Assembly: GCA_028822675.1 (NCBI GenBank)
Contig: JAPKDE010000100.1
Coordinates: 1 to 8,781 of the forward strand
Length of the DNA stretch: 8,781 bases
Source: Dehalococcoidia bacterium
Lineage (GTDB): Bacteria > Chloroflexota > Dehalococcoidia > UBA3495
Direction: 5' to 3'
Shown here: positions 5,221 to 8,781 of the stretch, piece after piece
How positions within the stretch are numbered: position 1 is the first letter of the stretch
Layout: each line of letters opens with the position of its first letter
Translations under genes and position numbers: made by a program
Notes under the pieces: model-generated
Databases searched by the model: none
Seen by the model: only the letters and a program-made list of their open reading frames with translations
What the model was told of the DNA's origin: nothing

Positions 5221-7074
5221 TTAACTAGAAGCCAACTCTAGCAATATCGGGTTAAGTTGTTCCATCAAGGGCGGCAAGAACTCTTCCCAGGTGCCAACGA
5301 TGCCAAAGTCAGACGACCGGAACATCACCGCCCGTCGGTTCTGGTTGATGGCAATGATCACCCCGGACCGTTGCAGGCCTACAGTGTGGTTGAAAGCACC
5401 TTTGATACCCACCGAGATATAAACCATGGGCGCGATGGTGCGGCCACTGATTCCCACCTGTAGCTGCTGGGCCAGCCAACCTTCATGGACAACGTCCCTG
5501 GTGGTGGCGACGCTGGCCCCGATGGACCGGGCCATATCTTGAATCTTGGCAGTGTTCTCCGCAGAACCCACTCCCATGCCAATACCCAGTACCACCGATG
5601 CGTTGGCCAATAAGATGCCTTCCTGGTCTTCTTGGAACTCTTCTTTCAACAACCGGATATCCGCGCCACTAAAGGGGACAGCGGAGATTTCTTCGACGAT
5701 GGCTGTTGCGCCTGGTTCTGGCGCTGCCGGGGTGAGCAGACCTGGACGCAGTGTGACCAGGTTGGGCAACGTTTTAGACATGATTGGCGCAACCACGTTT
5801 CCGCCCAGTGCGGGTTTCAGTTGCACCAACCGTCCCTCGGAGTCTATCTCCAGGTCGATGGCGTCACCGGTGAGTCCCAGCTCAAGTTGAGCGGCCAACC
5901 GTGACGCCAGATCACCGCCGTCAGCAGTGGAGGCAAATAGCACGGCGTAGGGCATCTCTTTAGAAACGGCCGCATTGAATGAGGCGCTCACGGCCAGACC
6001 GTAAACCGGTCCCAACTGAGCATTGTCCAAGACCAGCACCCGGTCTGCTCCGTAGGAGGCCAACTCGGCGATCGTCGATTCTTGTTGTGGCGCGATTAGC
6101 ACTGCCACAACCTCGCTCTTGGTGAAGTCGGTCAATTCGCGGGCTTTGCCTAACAACTCAAATGTGACAGGGGCCAGACCCTTGCTAGTGTTTTCCGCCA
6201 CCACCCAGATGCTTTTGTCCCTGACTCCGGGATACCGAGTCAACGGGCCGGTGCTCCGTCCAGAACCGGATTCAGATTCGGCGGCCAGTTCTGATAATCG
6301 TTGTCGTAGAGAGTCAGCCACCTGCTTTGCTGCGTCTTCCGGAGTGGCCTCTTCCAGCAAGACTCCGAGTCGGTTTGGCTCCACCAATCGAATCTCATCC
6401 ACCCAGGTCGGCGAGCCTTCAGCCCCAAACTGCGTCAAATCACCGGACAGATCAGCGCAGGTCAATTCTTCGGACGGGATACCCTCAGCCCGCTCCATTT
6501 GTTCTTTATCGGGATACAGCTCCGGAGCCACGCCCTCGGTTACGCAGACGACGACCGGCAGGTCACACCACAGAGTCTGAGAGCCTTCATCAGTCATCCG
6601 CTCAACGACAACCGACTTTCCGTCTTGACTTAAATCCAACTTTCTAACGTGGCTGATGTGGGGCAACCCCATGATCTGGGCGATCTCAGGGCCAACCTGG
6701 CCCGTCTCGCCGTCAGTGCTATTGCGACCGCAGATAATCAAGTCAGGCTGCTCCCGCTGCAGGACGAGAGATAGCGCCCTAGAGGTGGCCAGGGTATCGG
6801 AGCCAGCCAGCGCCCGGTCTGACAGCAGTACAGCGCGGTCAGCGCCCAGGGCCACACAGTTGGTCAACCCTTCGCTGGCCGCCGGAGGTCCCATTGAGAT
6901 AACCACAACCTCATCTTCGGGGGCGTTCTTCAGTTCAACCGCCCGGACCAGCCCCAACAGGTCAAACGGGTTGACCTCCGATGGCACACCGTCTCGGATG
7001 ATCGTCTTGGTTTCATAGTCGAATTTGATACGTGCAATCACGGGCACGTATTTCATACATACGGCAGTTTTCAT
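5221..7074 (-). CDS. Fused electron transfer flavoprotein, beta-alpha (EtfB-EtfA)
   Basis: A 617-residue chain joining an EtfB-like half (about 1-260) to an EtfA-like half (about 286-617) through a Ser/Gly/Glu-rich linker (262-284). ETF is a soluble FAD protein that takes electrons from acyl-CoA dehydrogenases and passes them to ETF-quinone oxidoreductase or another acceptor. The beta half shows CMKYVPV (6-12), the nucleotide-binding GRNSTDGETGQVGPE (116-130) and an EtfB-signature-like VVERMTDEG...LPVVVCV (156-178). The alpha half has the C-terminal FAD domain: GIGMGVGSAEN (497-507), QVGISGR (539-545), GIKGAFNH (556-563), IINQN-like AINQN (575-579) and DFGIVG (589-594). The Arg of the usual GGRG motif is Met500, and QTGK has become ISGR. 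Each half is near the length of a separate subunit. It starts 26 bp after pncB with a weak, distant SD (AGGG, 11 nt). The ACAD genes follow. Confidence 0.93.
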   Translation of the reverse strand: MKTAVCMKYVPVIARIKFDYETKTIIRDGVPSEVNPFDLLGLVRAVELKNAPEDEVVVISMGPPAASEGLTNCVALGADRAVLLSDRALAGSDTLATSRALSLVLQREQPDLIICGRNSTDGETGQVGPEIAQIMGLPHISHVRKLDLSQDGKSVVVERMTDEGSQTLWCDLPVVVCVTEGVAPELYPDKEQMERAEGIPSEELTCADLSGDLTQFGAEGSPTWVDEIRLVEPNRLGVLLEEATPEDAAKQVADSLRQRLSELAAESESGSGRSTGPLTRYPGVRDKSIWVVAENTSKGLAPVTFELLGKARELTDFTKSEVVAVLIAPQQESTIAELASYGADRVLVLDNAQLGPVYGLAVSASFNAAVSKEMPYAVLFASTADGGDLASRLAAQLELGLTGDAIDLEIDSEGRLVQLKPALGGNVVAPIMSKTLPNLVTLRPGLLTPAAPEPGATAIVEEISAVPFSGADIRLLKEEFQEDQEGILLANASVVLGIGMGVGSAENTAKIQDMARSIGASVATTRDVVHEGWLAQQLQVGISGRTIAPMVYISVGIKGAFNHTVGLQRSGVIIAINQNRRAVMFRSSDFGIVGTWEEFLPPLMEQLNPILLELASS

Positions 7075-7100
7075 TTATATATAGACCCTATTTAAGTAAT

Positions 7101-8486
7101 CTAATCGCTATCTGATACGTTAATGCCCAAAGCCTCTTCTCGGACTTGAGAGGTCAATCGCTCCAGTTTTCCGCTGAGACCGACTGGGAAGCGCGGCGGG
7201 TTTTTCAGCACCTTGAACCGATCATCCAGGGCCGCAAAGTCCTCTTGGAATCTAGCCCTGATCTCTTCCAATGTGGCGGCGGGCTTGGTCCTTATGCCGT
7301 CTTTCATGAATTCTTCCAGCAGCGGCAGTCCACCTGGTAGCGCCTCGTCTTCCAGGGCAATGATGTCTCTGGCAAACATACCGTTTATGCCTTTGGTCCG
7401 GTACACCTGCTTGCCACCGGGAAGGGATACCTTATCCGGGCTAAGTTTCATTACTGGCCGACCGTTAAAGTAGACCAGTTTGTAGGCCATATCTGACCAG
7501 GGGGCATCAGCGGACACTCCGGCTTTGGTGCCGACGCCAAATAAGTCGATGGGCGCGCCGTCTTTAACCAGGGTCTCTAGTTCGTATTCGTCCAATCCGC
7601 CGCTGGCCAAAATCTTAACGTAGTCTAGGCCTGAATCGTCCAGGATCTTACGCACCTTGCGACTCAATTCGTTGAAGTTCCCCGAGTCCAAACGCACGGC
7701 AACCAGCTTATGGCCGGAGGTTTCTAACTCCTTGGCAACCTGGACTGCGTTCCAGGTCCCGGCGATGGTGTCGTAGGTATCAACCAACAGCACTGTCCGG
7801 TCTCGGAACGACTCAGCGTAGGCCCTAAATGCTTCCAGTTCTGAAGCAAAGCTGGAGATGAACGAATGGGCCATGGTGCCAACGGGGGGCATGCCGTAGA
7901 GGCTTGCTGCCAGTACGTTGCTGGTGGAACTGAACCCGGCAATGTAGCTGGCACGGGCCATCTTCAAAGCAGCGTCTGTACCTTGGGTGCGACGCGACGC
8001 AAAATCTGCGATGCCACGTCCCTGGGCAGCCCAGACGCAGCGGGCGGCCTTGGTGGCCAAAATAGTCTGGAGATTGACCTGGTTGATGATGAAGGTCTCC
8101 ACCAGTTGGGCTTCTATCAATGGAGCAGTGATTTCCACAGCCGGTTCATCGGTGAAAAATAGCCGACCTTCCGGAATGGCCCTAACGCTGCCGGTGAAAC
8201 GGACACCTTTGAGGTATTGCAGGAAATCGTCGGAGAAGATGCCGGTGATTCGCAGGTAATCGATGGCTTGGTCACTGAAGCTTAGATTGTTGAGAAAGTT
8301 TAGTACGTCATCAAGTCCGGCCGACACAAAGTAACCACGGTTCAGCGGGTAGGTGCGGGTAAACAGGCTGAAAGTGGCTGTGGCCGTCATCCCCTGGCGC
8401 AAGAACGCCTGGGACATGGTCAGTTCATAGAGGTCAGTGAACAGGCTCAACTCGTTTCCTGGTAGCTGCAACTTGGGTGTATTCAT
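7101..8486 (-). CDS. pncB: Nicotinate phosphoribosyltransferase
   Basis: A 461-residue nicotinate phosphoribosyltransferase (EC 6.3.4.21), which joins nicotinate to PRPP with ATP hydrolysis to give nicotinate mononucleotide in the Preiss-Handler branch of NAD synthesis and salvage. The whole family pattern is present: TDLYELTM (17-24), GTMAHSFI (203-210, with His207 at the place of the transiently phosphorylated His), VDTYDT (235-240), VRLDSG (264-269, phosphoribosyl site), SGGLDE (295-300) and FGVGT (316-320). I prefer the ATG at 8486. An in-frame TTG lies 9 nt upstream, and neither has a clear Shine-Dalgarno, so the exact start is uncertain. It is the first gene of the - strand cluster, with a good promoter about 70 bp upstream and the fused ETF gene 26 bp downstream, so the two are probably co-transcribed. 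It is divergent from the SAM-riboswitch transcript. Confidence 0.95.
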   Translation of the reverse strand: MNTPKLQLPGNELSLFTDLYELTMSQAFLRQGMTATATFSLFTRTYPLNRGYFVSAGLDDVLNFLNNLSFSDQAIDYLRITGIFSDDFLQYLKGVRFTGSVRAIPEGRLFFTDEPAVEITAPLIEAQLVETFIINQVNLQTILATKAARCVWAAQGRGIADFASRRTQGTDAALKMARASYIAGFSSTSNVLAASLYGMPPVGTMAHSFISSFASELEAFRAYAESFRDRTVLLVDTYDTIAGTWNAVQVAKELETSGHKLVAVRLDSGNFNELSRKVRKILDDSGLDYVKILASGGLDEYELETLVKDGAPIDLFGVGTKAGVSADAPWSDMAYKLVYFNGRPVMKLSPDKVSLPGGKQVYRTKGINGMFARDIIALEDEALPGGLPLLEEFMKDGIRTKPAATLEEIRARFQEDFAALDDRFKVLKNPPRFPVGLSGKLERLTSQVREEALGINVSDSD

Positions 8487-8556
8487 CGATAACAAATATC
8501 AGAGATAGTCATTGATTCCGTAACATTGATAGTCGGATTCCTGTAAGATTTAGGGT

Positions 8557-8586
8557 ATTATGTTGCCGTTCCGAAGCCATTGTCAA
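8557..8586 (-). promoter_or_regulatory. Sigma70-type promoter of pncB-ETF
   Basis: On the - strand a perfect TTGACA (8581-8586), an 18-bp spacer and CATAAT (8557-8562, 5/6). The predicted start near 8550 gives a leader of about 64 nt. A weaker alternative, TTACGG-17-GATATT, lies just before the ATG and would give a nearly leaderless message, which could explain the missing ribosome binding site. Confidence 0.65.
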
Positions 8587-8643
8587 CCATATTTGAGCGT
8601 GGTTCACGCCTGGATGGTCGTTTTCGCTACCGAACCACTCTTC

Positions 8644-8672
8644 TTGACAGCGTGACAGCCCCTTAGTAACAT
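8644..8672 (+). promoter_or_regulatory. Sigma70-type promoter driving the SAM riboswitch transcript
   Basis: TTGACA (8644-8649, perfect), a 17-bp spacer and TAACAT (8667-8672, 4/6). Transcription would begin near 8679, about 40 nt before the aptamer. Its -35 box and that of the divergent pncB promoter are 57 bp apart. Confidence 0.6.
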
Positions 8673-8717
8673 TTAATCGACCCAAAAACGCGCTTAAAAA
8701 TCGATTTCAACTCAACA

Positions 8718-8781
8718 ACCCTTATTCAGAACGGCAGAGGGGACGGCCCGATGAAGCCTAGCAACCGGTCTGGGTCCTTTT
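8718..8781 (+). promoter_or_regulatory. SAM-I (S-box) riboswitch, 5' part, cut by the window end
   Basis: The sequence from 8721 carries the ordered S-box core: CTTATTCAGA (P1 5' strand and start of P2), GGCAGAGGGGACGGCCC (8733-8749), GATGAAGCC (8750-8758) and GCAACC (8761-8766). These match the conserved aptamer words of the SAM-I family (GGNGGAGGGACNGGCCC, AUGAANCC, GCAACC). The 3' half, P4, the closing P1 strand and the expression platform lie beyond the window. SAM-I riboswitches normally turn off methionine or SAM biosynthesis and transport genes when SAM is plentiful, so such a gene is expected to the right on the + strand. Confidence 0.92.

Noticed and set aside
8597..8609. GCGTG-GTT-CACGC inverted repeat between the divergent promoters of pncB and the riboswitch
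   Set aside because: The 5-bp arms are too short to distinguish from chance, and no related copy was seen nearby.

Overview
This window looks like a piece of a bacterial chromosome of moderate GC content, devoted mainly to flavin-dependent oxidation. It contains a luciferase-like monooxygenase, two adjacent acyl-CoA dehydrogenases (ACADs), and an electron transfer flavoprotein (ETF) whose beta and alpha subunits are fused in one chain. Bacterial signals are clear: Shine-Dalgarno sites, sigma70-like promoters, intrinsic terminators and a SAM-I riboswitch. The mix recalls marine or soil Chloroflexota (SAR202 / Dehalococcoidia-like) genomes, but no marker gene is present, so that placement is only inference. 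There are no signs of mobile elements, CRISPR arrays, tRNAs or rRNAs.

Layout, left to right. (1) A 41-residue basic protein on the + strand (99-224) is followed by a strong intrinsic terminator. (2) A GlcG/HbpS-like protein lies on the - strand (329-718). It is divergent from (3) a 399-residue luciferase-like monooxygenase on the + strand (993-2192), and the 274-bp spacer carries a plausible promoter for each direction. (4) A long bidirectional terminator (2209-2244) separates the monooxygenase from a convergent - strand block. (5) That block reads, in transcription order, nicotinate phosphoribosyltransferase (8486-7101), fused ETF (7074-5221), large-type ACAD (5052-3850), small-type ACAD (3741-2566) and a 65-residue YHS-domain protein (2480-2283). 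(6) At the right edge, on the + strand and divergent from pncB, a promoter leads into a SAM-I riboswitch aptamer that the window end cuts off.

How the genes may work together. The two ACADs resemble the large/small pairs that form heteromeric alpha2beta2 ACADs in steroid and dicarboxylate degradation (FadE- or PimC/PimD-type). The ETF next to them is the expected electron acceptor. PncB makes the NAD precursor nicotinate mononucleotide. Its 26-bp spacing to the ETF gene suggests co-transcription, though a functional link is inference. The gaps between ETF, ACADs and YHS gene are 85-153 bp, so this is a loose same-strand cluster rather than a tight operon. The ETF-ACAD gap holds promoter-like, palindromic and terminator-like signals, so the ACAD pair could be controlled separately.

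Most notable: neither ACAD has the usual catalytic glutamate at either of the two known positions (one has Asp at the helix-G position), the fused ETF departs from consensus at several FAD-site residues, and the ACAD leader may contain an attenuator. I see no clear evidence for an entirely new type of system.
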